Shown: piece by piece, positions 1 to 10,400 of the stretch
Layout: every line of letters begins with the position of its first letter
Numbering within the stretch: position 1 is the first letter of the stretch
Source: Branchiostoma floridae
Lineage: Eukaryota > Chordata > Leptocardii > Amphioxiformes > Branchiostomatidae
Direction: 5' to 3'
Length of the DNA: 64,000 nt
NCBI RefSeq assembly: GCF_000003815.2
Contig: NC_049985.1
Coordinates: forward strand, 3,233,930-3,297,929
Position numbers and translations under genes: made by a program
The notes under the pieces: generated by a model
Told to the model about the DNA's origin: nothing
The model's input: the letters and a program-made list of their open reading frames with translations, nothing else
The model's database searches: none

Positions 1-1640
1 GCAAGCCCTATCGTACATTTTACGTTGAGGTCGAAATGCCGAAAAACATTGTTTTAGTTCATGTGGTACATACATTTTTATTTTGTGGGTGGAATTTGGT
101 GAGTGAATGGACGTGATGTGACCTAAAAAGATTATTGAACGAAGAGTCCATTCTGTAGGAGACGTAAGGACGTATCATAGGAAAGAAGCATGCAATTTTG
201 AATTCTTGAATTTTGAATTTTCTTGAATTTTTTAATTCTTACGGCAATGTTGAAAAGTTTCTCCCTGACGTTGACATGGGTAATGTTTTTCCTGTTAGTA
301 AAAATTATTATACGTTATAACGTTATCTTGCAACAACACAGATTTTAAATAGTGTAGGAATATTCACAGTGTTTACGCCAAGAGTTCTATGTTACTAGTA
401 TTATTCAGATGTATTCCAGCATCAATTCTTTTATTGAAAAGTACTTGAAATAATACAAATAAATGTACGGAGACGAAGTGACGGCGGACTCAAGTTGTAC
501 TCAATTTATTTTAGCGCATACAAATATTGAAAATAATATAAGGCCACAGCAAGTAAATTTTATGGATGACATCAGCGCGCGCATTAATTTTCGTCTGATT
601 TCAGAAAAAAAAACAAGAATTTTTTTTTTCTGCAAGGATGGTCAACATGTCGATAAAGTACCAAAATGAGCAAATATGTTGTGTTGTAGCCTAATAATTG
701 TACTTGTAGAAGCGACGCTTGCGAGGTACCCAGGACTGTAGTTGTAGAAATGAAACATGTTGGATTGTTGTAAAAGTGACACCAATATGGAAGCTATGAG
801 TGTGGTTACCAACTTTGTGATGCCAGTCTAACACACTAGTGTCACTTTTACTTAGTGTGGTACATAAATACAGGAATGAATGCATTGTTGGCTCTGATAC
901 CATGTTTTTTCCATTTAATTCTTTTTACAACAGTCATCACAACATTATGGTGCCTATTTTTGAAAATGTAGCCATCTTGTTTTTTTTTTCACCTATCTTG
1001 CTTTTTTTCGCCCTATCGCACTATTTTTGCAGTCTGCAGAGGATGTCATCCATAAAATTTACTTGCTGTGGCCTAATAGTTGTTTACTATGATTTATCAT
1101 GATATCGTAAGATTTCATAACTCGCGCTCATTCAAGGGTCAAAGGTCGCATACCCGGAAGTGATCTGAACATTCAACTTTTCTGGTCCACTTGTGGAAGG
1201 TACGTATAGTCCAAACGTTCTACATCTAAACTTTAGTAGATCTTGTCTCCTAGTCTTAGGATCACTAGCATCGTGTATATGTGTTAGGTACAATTTTCTT
1301 TGCTCCTCTGTCGGGGTAAATTTGAAAGTCGTCGATCAGATAAGCGCTCCGATCGATATCCGCTGGCTAACAAATCGGGCATGGATATGGCCCCTCCTCC
1401 TAACAGTTCAGCTTGCATTGGGTCAATATCTTTTACCTCGTTGTGCCACAGTGACATGATCATGACGATTTTGTCAGGATGCCAAAATGATTGTACATAT
1501 TATATTAGCTCTCTTCTATTAATATGGAAGATCGTGACATTTAAAATGTGTTAATCAGATATGGCGGACTTCAACCCCTTACCCACACACTTTGGAACAC
1601 CTCCAGTCTAGAAGCAAGGTTGCATTGTGTTTGCGTATGT
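1..1640. other. No recognisable gene; AT-rich non-coding stretch
   Basis: I see no exon with convincing family similarity and no repeat with clear ends here. The short open frames are AT-rich and low in complexity. The stretch could be intron, intergenic DNA or decayed transposon. Confidence 0.5.
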
Positions 1641-1644
1641 CAAA

Positions 1645-2145
1645 TATTCTTAGACACACACACACACACAGTCACACACCCAGACACACACATGCACACA
1701 CACACACAGTCACACACATACACACACACACACACACACACAGTCACACACATACACACACACACACATGTACACACACACATGTACACACACACATGTA
1801 CACACACACATACTAGTAGACACAAGTATGCACACGCACACGTATGCACACACAGACATACACAGATGCACAGACACACACACACAAGCACGTGACACAC
1901 AGATACACACACTCACATGCATACATTCACATCCACACTCACACACACATGTGCACACACACACATGCACGCACACATGCACACACACACACACATGCAC
2001 ACACAACAGATACACACACACACATGCATACACACACACACACTCATGCACACACATCGGCACACAGACACACACACACACACACATGTACACACACATG
2101 TGTACACACTCATATACACAGATGCCCACAATGCACACACAGAGA
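1645..2145. repeat. CA-rich microsatellite block
   Basis: About 500 bases of (CA)n broken up by CACATG, CAGTCACA and TACACA variants. It produces long His/Thr-rich or Cys/Val-rich open frames on both strands, which are artefacts of the repeat and not proteins. Confidence 0.95.
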
Positions 2146-2205
2146 GGGGGGCTGTTAAAAACAATGGAGTGGGATAGTTATTTTCACTATGCTGTATAGT
2201 AGTCA

Positions 2206-3184
2206 AGTCAAGTTTATTGCACGATTGTATCAGGTACAATGTATGGCAAGTAACATGTATCACTAGCAACTACGAACTATCTACATGAGTATACTAATCT
2301 AACATAATAGAAAATAAGGCGGCATAGTGTATTTTACATTGTTAAAGCACGACTTCTCTTTTGCATAGCATTATATATATATTGGCCTAGGTGGACAGAT
2401 ATGGAGTCGGGACATGATAGAATTACATTGAATATTTCTCTACTTGTATTAGGTAGTGTTGTTCTGTTGTTACACATGGTCAATAACTTTTTCCTTTCTT
2501 CATCATAACAAGGGCATATCATCAGGAAATAGTATTCATCTTCAATACTGTCTTTGCAGATGGGACACATTCTCTTTTCGGATGGTATATTTTTGTGACG
2601 ACCCTTTTCAATTTCTAAACAATGTGCTCCAATCCTTAGTTTTGTTATGCTATTAGTGAATGATCTGTTTTGAATTGATAAAAGATAGTTTTCTAGCGCA
2701 AAGGTTGTCTTAATTTTCGAATATTTTGCCAGTTTACTAAAGTTTCTTATATTTTGTCTCCAGTTCGAAAGATATGTGTCCTTTAGGCGTTCCTTGAACA
2801 TGTTTCCAAAATATTTGGCATCGACATTAGGGTTTAGCCAAATATTTTGGAAACCATGTCTGCATAGTATATCTTGTACATGTGTAATCCATTCATGTTC
2901 TTGAGCAACAGCAGTGTCGTACGCTTTTTTAACAATTCTATCATTAGACATATTGTGTAATCTAAGCCAATATTTAATCAGTCGTGTCTGGGTGTCTATA
3001 TACAGTGGAAACACACCAAGCTCGCCCAGTACAGCAGCGTTAACAGAACTTCTAGGAACACTAAGTAATACCTTACAGTAGTTAAGCAGTACATGTTCTA
3101 GATCGGGAATCTCGTAGGAAATATTAGGCTGCTCTAGTGTTACGTTCTGATTTCTCAGGGCGTATGCTGTACCTTTATTACCCA
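2206..3184 (-). mobile_element. 5'-truncated non-LTR retrotransposon (LINE), C-terminal reverse-transcriptase tail
   Basis: The minus strand is open from about 3184 to a stop at 2334. It encodes roughly 280 residues typical of the C-terminal tail of animal LINE polymerases: a 'VLGELGVFPLYI' segment, then a Cys-rich zinc-binding motif (CPICKD...CPCY) about 60 residues from the end. The catalytic reverse-transcriptase core is missing, so this is a 5'-truncated, inactive copy. The 3' tail continues to about 2206 with a 'tttattgcacg' motif. That motif recurs at about 8712 and 18390, so three copies of related elements lie in the window. The open frame runs on into the opposite strand of the MAT2B first exon by chance. 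The element abuts that exon directly and may have removed or displaced upstream gene sequence. Confidence 0.8.
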
Positions 3185-3186
3185 GC

Positions 3187-5692
3187 ATGGGTCGAGTGCT
3201 GATCACCGGGGCGTCAGGCCTGCTGGGCCGCGCCCTCATGCAGGAGTTCCAGGGAGCAGCAGGGTGGGAGGTGCTCGGACTGGCCTACTCACGGGCGGGG
3301 GGGAGTCTGAAGAAAGTGGACCTGCGAGACCAGGCTGCAGTGAGAGAAACTGTACAGGAATTCAAGGTAGGCACGTAAGACATAGGCATGTGCCTCCAAG
3401 TACACATTTTGTATCAACCTTAGGATTGATGTGTTCTGAAATTCAGATTTTCCCAAGGATTGTAGTGGAACTTGTTGCCATCAAGTACTGCAGGAGCATC
3501 GTCACTAAATAGTTTAAATTAATAAGGAAGGAAATTTGTATAATATGCCTTTCCCAAAGGCACAAAGGACTCAAATCTAGGACCTCTGGGATTTGAGCCA
3601 AACACCCTACTGCTAAGCTACATGTGTAACAGTGGGTTTTAAGTGCTGCCAAACTGAGCTTGCCCAATGTGAGTGGCCCTTTTGGGGCAAGGGTTTAGTG
3701 GTTGAGTTTGTGATCTGGCGGCCTGGGTTCAGCACGGGTTTAAATCCTGGGAGCCAGGAGACTGTTAACTGTCTACTCCTTTCTAACACATTGTACAATG
3801 TACTTGGTGCCACTCCAATGCTGGCCTCACAGATTGCTCACCTGTTTTCCAGCCCAACATTCTGATCCACTCTGCTGCCCAGAGGAGGCCTGATGTTGTG
3901 GAGAAGGATGAAGAAGCGACGAGTGCACTGAACGTAGAGGCTACAAGGACTGTGGCCCAGGCCGCAAGGTAACGTTGAGGACTCCCAATGCCTTATTCAG
4001 TATTGTTTGAAATTGAATCTTTTTATTCTAGGCTACACCAATTAATTTCCTTGGTTGAGGGTCTGCATGGGGGGGGGGGGGAGGTGGTTGGTGGTGATGG
4101 CAACAATGATGTATGTCAAATTCAGATGAACATCTTAGTATTACGCTAAAATTAAAAAACGCATTGTCTGCAATTTCAATAAATCTAATGTAATGAAGAA
4201 AGGCAATTGCTCCTTAACGGGGACATGTAATTTATGCAGTAAAAAAGTTTGTGTCATAACTTTTCCACTCAAATATTTTAAAGAACCTGATATAATTTGT
4301 CACTAGTTTTTGATGTCAATAAACCATTTCTGACTTTCTCATTTCAGTTGACGTTGGTGCCTTCTTGGTATACATGAGCACTGACTACGTGTTTGATGGC
4401 AAGTCTCCGCCCCACAAGGTGACGGATCCTCCGAATCCGCTCAACAAATACGGCATCAGCAAACTGGCTGGGGAGAAGGTGGCACTGGAGGTGGCCAAAG
4501 GTAAGGCCAGAATCTCCAGGCAGATTTACCAGTACCATAAGATAGTATCAAAGATCGCCATGGAGTAAAGTCATGGAGCCAAAGGCAGTCAGCCGGGCAC
4601 CGTGGTGCTAATGCTTTAACGAGCAATTTATATCTTTATTGGGACAAGATCAGTGACCAGGAGATTGGCACCAAACAAGAAGGAAGGCAATTAATACCTA
4701 CTCAGCAAGAAAAGTTTGATTAGGCAACAACTGGATGTTAACAGCCTTTCTTCAAGCTGACTGGAGGCAGATTCCTGGTGCCCGACTGACTCCCTTTGGC
4801 CTTGCTTTGGTCTATTATAGGGTCACTAAGTGTCCAACGTACATACAGTACCTTTAGATACAGAATTTCAAAATGGACTGAAGTATCAGACATGACAGGT
4901 CATGAGGTCAATGGAAAAGGCTACTAATTCATGGGGAGGTATATTTTTGTCTGCCCTATCAGATGGTGCTGTGCTGAGAGTACCCATCCTCTATGGACCT
5001 GTGGAAGCGATTGACGAGAGCGCGGTGACGGTTCTCTTTGGCGCTGTGCAGAACACGGAAAAGACGGCAAAGATGTCGGACTACGAGAGGAGGTACCCGA
5101 CACACGTGGATGATATTGCTGCGGTCTGCAGGCAGCTGGCAGAGAAAAGGCTACAGGTAAGAAATACCTAAGTAAGGCCAGAACAATTTGATTTGTTGGA
5201 TTTAAAAAAAAATTAGAAAAAATGGGTACTTACTTTTATGGTAAGGCAGCACCTTGCCAGTTGTTTCTACCGTTAATGTCCTCTGATGCATGTATTTCCA
5301 TGAACAGGACGCAAGCCTGCACAGTGTGTGTGTGTGTGGGGGGTAGGTGTGCTTTTATGGTAAGACAACACCTCGTTAGTAGATGCTAGTACCATTTATG
5401 TCTGATTTGATACATTTGTACACATTTCCATGACCAGGACCCAAGCCTGCATGGTGTGTTCCACTGGAGCGGAGACGAGGAGATGACGAAGTACACAATG
5501 TCTATCGCCATGGCAGAGGTGTTCAGCCTCCCCTCCTCTCACCTGGTCCCCGATAAGGAGCCTTCGGGAGGAGCCCCCCGGCCTTACAACGCACAGCTGG
5601 ACGTCTCAAGACTCACGGATCTTGGGATTGGGAAGACAAGGCCTTTTAGGGAAAGCATTAAGGAGGTCTTGCAACCTTTCTTGAAGAAGTAA
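3187..5692 (+). CDS. MAT2B: Methionine adenosyltransferase 2 subunit beta homolog (five exons)
   Basis: Regulatory, NAD(P)-binding subunit of cytosolic methionine adenosyltransferase, which makes S-adenosylmethionine; the family is related to dTDP-4-dehydrorhamnose reductases. Exons read at 3187-3366, 3853-3968, 4348-4500, 4973-5156 and 5438-5692. Exon 1 has the Rossmann motif [11 protein letters not shown], exon 2 the [12 protein letters not shown] block, exon 3 the STDYVFDG...[10 protein letters not shown] region with its YxxxK-like signature, exon 4 LRVPILYG, and exon 5 [12 protein letters not shown] plus the C-terminus ending FLKK. The start at 3187 lacks the roughly 25-residue N-terminal extension of vertebrate proteins. 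An AG just before it leaves room for an upstream coding exon. The exon 2/exon 3 junction as sequenced does not keep frame: the AG at 4346-4347 followed by TTGAC gives a stop, while one base fewer would restore it. Exon 5 has a truncated copy upstream (5295-5330). Confidence 0.9.
3540..3790. repeat. tRNA-derived SINE-like segments in MAT2B intron 1
   Basis: On the plus strand, a tRNA-like pair of promoter boxes appears around 3690-3755: 'TTTAGTGGTTGAG' as box A and 'GGTTTAAATCC' as box B. Just upstream (3545-3625), a reverse-oriented segment beginning 'tgcctttcccaaaggc' resembles the one at 29150-29245. The 3' ends are not clear. Confidence 0.35.
5225..5460. repeat. Tandem copy of intron 4/exon 5 border of MAT2B
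   Basis: The sequence from 'cttttatggtaag' through the acceptor and first 20 or so bases of exon 5 occurs twice, starting at about 5235 and 5352 (period about 117). The first copy has a good acceptor (gaacag) followed by GACGCAAGCCTGCAC, but it then runs into a TG repeat. It is therefore a truncated exon echo and not a usable alternative exon. Confidence 0.75.
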
Positions 5693-6770
5693 TTGTTGTA
5701 GTTGCAGATTTGTAAAATTTTGGTTTATTGGTTTAATTATATACTAGAAAGGTGAGCAATGAAAAACAATTTAAAGCTTGTCAATGAGAACTATTCCCAT
5801 GAAAGCCCAAGGGGAGAGAGCAACAAAAACACCATGAGAAAGGTGAATGTTGACTTGTTGTTAAGAACTGTGATGATCTCAAAATATAAAAATTTGGCAG
5901 ATAAAACCTTTGGAAAAAGCTGACTGCATAACAATTAGTAGAGGCGTCATGCTGCTAAATGAGGGGTGTAGAAAGTTGCTCAATGTAATTGTACTTGAAG
6001 GCCATTTTAGCGAGAAAAAACAGAAGCATGGTAAAAAAAGACATTCAATTTGTATTTGCTGGAAAAGAATAAACTACAATATGAAGGCTAGACTTGTGTC
6101 ATGTGATATTTTCATCAGCTAAAAAAGGAACATATTGACACATATTCATTGACACATATTCTTGCATATTCATGACGTGGTCCTTCAACAACTTGAAATG
6201 GAAGAAAAGTGCTACCAAAACAATTAGTCAGCCAATTCATACATTACATATAAAATTCAGTCCTTTTATTTCCTTCAATGTAGAACTCGTCATCAATTCT
6301 CTAGTAAAACTTCATCCAGGACATAATCATAACATGGGTTTGACTATCTCAAGCAAATAAATCCTCTCTGCATCTAGTGTTCATATCTACACTGTCCATC
6401 TAGTTCGATTCAAGTAAAATGTACATTTTACACCATATTACATGGAGTTTAGTCATGATATGTTAATTCCTTATCATCATACTTCATGTTTTTTAGGAAC
6501 CAGCCATTTATAGATCGATGTTCTCATACATCTACAGAGACATATATGTATATAATATAAGTGATTCTTCTTCCTTACAAAGAGGCCCTATCAATTTAAA
6601 CAAAAAATTGTTTTTGATACCATTGACCTTCACATAGTTTTCCATTATTAACTCTACACGTCTACTCCTTTCCCACTGGATAAAAAGAATTTTGCTATTA
6701 AGAAACCTGAACTCTGGCTGTTCACTGACTAGCAGGATCTCACACAAACATGAGCAGAGTTTATAATTAT
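5693..6770. other. Intergenic stretch between two convergent genes, nothing recognised
   Basis: AT-rich sequence between the MAT2B stop codon and the first degenerate exon copies of the large minus-strand gene. No exon or bounded repeat is apparent. It presumably contains the 3' ends of both genes. Confidence 0.5.
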
Positions 6771-6779
6771 ATCTAAAGC

Positions 6780-7083
6780 CAGCGGCAGACATGTTTCGAT
6801 AACCAGACACCTTCACTAATTGTTGACCTGGTGACTAGTAGGGGATTCACACACACACACACAAAATATATTTCAATATCCAGGAACCTGAACACACTAG
6901 TTGGTCATGTTCAAAACTAGCACTGGACCTACATGTAATTTTTACATCTTACTCATTAAGATGTAGATATCATATATGTACCCCCCAACCTCCACTTCCC
7001 TACCAGGATACACTGCTGCAGAAATGTTTCTATAGCCTGGCACCTGGACACACTGGTTGTTCATGTTCAAAACTAGCACTGGA

Positions 7084-7122
<39 letters not shown>

Positions 7123-7296
7123 ACACACACACACACAAATGAACATACATGACATCTTTAACACTTAAGTTTGTACCAAGTACACGTAGCTATCAGATGT
7201 ACCCCCCAACTTCCACCTAGGGTAGACAGTGGCAGACATGTTTCTATATCCAGGAACCTGGACGCATTGGTTGTTCATGTTCTGTAACTACAGGGG

Positions 7297-7333
<37 letters not shown>

Positions 7334-7475
7334 GTAATTTTACATCTTTAAACAATAAAGTTTGCCCTAACAACCAATCAGATGTACCCCCCAACTTCTA
7401 CTTCCCTGCCAGGATAGACAGCAGCAGACATGTTTCTGTAACCAGGCACCTGGACACACTGGTTGTTGACCATGA
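6780..7475 (-). repeat. Tandem array of degenerate copies of an EGF-exon end with CA repeats
   Basis: The last part of the EGF-type exon at 7388-7577 (encoding roughly NNQCVQVPGYRNMSAAVYPG) recurs in decayed form at about 7198-7280, 6960-7080, 6875-6930 and 6780-6850. Most copies are followed by a (CA)n run (7083-7136, 7303-7330, 6849-6864), so the repeating unit is partial exon plus donor plus microsatellite, about 190-215 bases. The copies carry stops and look like pseudo-exons. Confidence 0.8.
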
Positions 7476-10400
7476 CCAGCGGGGTCTCGCAGGTACACTG
7501 GTAGATCCCGGGGGCGTGGCGCTGGCAGCGGGACTCTTCCGGACACAGCTCCAGATCCAGCTCACAGTAGTTCAGATCTAGAACAAACACTGTAGTGTTA
7601 ATTACAATGACAATGATCTTTATTAGCACGTCTTCCCCGTAATACTGTAGCTAAATAAAATGTTTCCGTAAAGAATCATTACAATGCCGGTGGAAGAGAC
7701 AAAACGAAAGCTATGCTACACAACTAGTTATATCATTTACAAAATGATAAAAAATATACAATTCTAATGTCATGGAATATTCCAAGGTCAAAGAAGATGA
7801 AGAATAAAAAATGAAGAATCTATTATCTGGTACACTACATTCTGTGTGCGTCGATGTACAATGTAGGTTAGACATCCAGGTAATAAGATACGCCAAAAAT
7901 AGTTACTCAAGCAACTGGATATGGTTTTGAAACGGTCAGACGTTTCGGATAGAATCCGCTATCCTTCGTCAGTGACACTGAAAAGATCTGGAAGAAACAG
8001 GTCTTTTATACTCTAACTATGAATGAAGACAATTTCAGATGTCCAATAGGAAAGGTTGTAAGACAATTCAGACTGAAGACAATTTGGATTCCAAACAGAA
8101 CAAAGCTAAGCCAAAGTCAAGCTGAAGTGTTAATTATCTAAACATCTGAAATTGTCTTCATTCATAGTTAGAGTATAAAAGACCTGTTTCTTCCAGATCT
8201 CTTCAGTGTCACTGACGAAGGATAGTGGATTCTATCCGAAACGTCTGACCGTTTCAAAACCATATCCAGTTGCTTGAGTAACTATTTTTGGCGTACATTC
8301 TGTGTGTTCAGTCATATGTTCAAACTTCCTGACCACTTAGAATACATAATGAAGGCAACTTTATTTTCTTTTGCACACTCGCATTCAGCTTTTGGCTTCC
8401 CAGAGGATGTCATATCAACATGGCCTTAGGTACCTAGAAAATAATTAGAAAATTGCTGTTGAATTCAAATTAAAATCATTATGACTGCAATGAAAAGAGT
8501 TTGTAGCATACCCCTTTTACTACTATGATTATATAACAGAATCCTATTGCTGATTTCTAAGTGGAACAAACCTACCCAGCAGGTAGAGCCCGTCTGAATC
8601 CTTGTTGCTCCACCGTATCCACCCCGAGGGGCGGCTCATGGACATCTTCAGCATGCCGTTACTGTTGAAGCCTGGAGTGGACAGGATGTGTTTGGATAGA
8701 AGAAGAACTTTATTGCATGACTATTGTAAAGGATACAATGTGTGGTAACTTGATGAGTTGTGAATATGTAACAATTCTAAGAAACTAAATTATAAATCTA
8801 ATTCATGAATGACAATAGTATAAACAGCATATTATGGAAAATTATGTTAATAACAGTATGCTGCTTCAGGAAAGTATGGCACTGTCTCGTTTTTGTAAGG
8901 AAATTAGTATAAATTGGCGGACATAGGTACATGTACCATTTAGATATATAAACAGGACATAATAATGACATATTGAAAATTTCTGTCTTGGTATGTGGTA
9001 ACATTGTATCCGACTTACCTTCAATAGACTTAACGGGAGGGGGCCATACTTAGACAGGGGTCCAAAGTCCGACATGGTTTTTAAAATTGCTATAACTTTA
9101 TTATGCTTGACAGCATGTACACGACAAAAACAAATATTGATGGCCCTAGTCTTCCTTTAGTAAAATACTGATGCATAGAGTGTACCGAACATGATACATC
9201 AAGCAGCTAGCAATTGAAGATATTTTTATGATAATGACGCTGTTCGCATAGGTTGACGAGAGAACGTATCGAGACCGTGGCCTTCATATCTGTTGAATTA
9301 TTCAGTCTAAGATGTGAGATATGACAGATTGCCACCGCATGTAGAAAGGTTGTTTATTAAACTTGCCAAGAAACAAACCTGTGTCTTGTCTGAGTCTTTG
9401 AACTTGGTTAATTGAGGCTACAATGTCACGCTACTTGTGTACACACCACCGCTCCTCCGCCATCTTGAGAATCACGTGTTCGAAGTCATGTGATCATCGA
9501 ACGCAACCCAACACTACCAGCACTACCAGCACCACACCGCCTGAGATTGCAGTTTAGCGCTCTTCCGCATGAAGTCGCGGTAGGTATATACAACTCTGAC
9601 GTTTCAGCGTATGTAAGTTATACTTTGATAGCAAAAGATGCGATTGTAGTATGAGAATATCCAAATAGAAGTTAGGTATGAATGTGTGTACCTTCGAATG
9701 CTTAAATTGAATTCGAACACGGCAAGGTTAAAGCAAACAAACGCTTATATCCGCCCATATTTGGATAAATATAAGTAGTGTTGATGACATATCGTGATTT
9801 TTCGTCGTGCTGAACATATGATATGAAACTCCCATACATACAAACAAACAAACAAACAAAGAAACGAAACTTTTTTTCTTCAATGTTTGATGATGGGTGT
9901 GGAAGGGGGGATCTAAATTACTGCTGTCGTTCATAGTCGATATCGATTCAATCTCTTTATTAGATGGCATCTGGGGCCAAAAGGAAACGCCAACAGTACC
10001 ATCAGGCTGACATGGAGGCTGCTCTGGAGGCAGCAAACAATGGCGCCTCTGTCTACAGCCTGGCCAAAAAGTTTGGAATTCCGCGAACAACCCTGATTGG
10101 TCGCATAAAAGGTCACCATGGAGAGGTGCAAGGAAGACCGTCAGTCTTGACACCCGAGGACGAGGAGGCCCTTGTCGGCTACGCCAAGTACATGTCCGAC
10201 AGGGGCTTCCCTCTCACCGTAAGGGTCACAAAGGCCCTTGCGCAACAAATTGAGATTAAAAGAGCTAAGGGCCGCGGAGAGTCACCGAGGTTTAAGGAGG
10301 CTGGGCCGGGCAAGAAGTGGTGGCGAGGCTTCAAGCGTCGCCATCCCGACATCAGCCTCCGGTCCCCTGACCAGCTAGACAAGGAGAGGGCGCTCATGGC

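Noticed and set aside
1548..2269. Long His/Thr- and Cys/Val-rich open frames on both strands
   Set aside because: They are translations of the CA/TG microsatellite in every frame, without start context, splice sites or family similarity.
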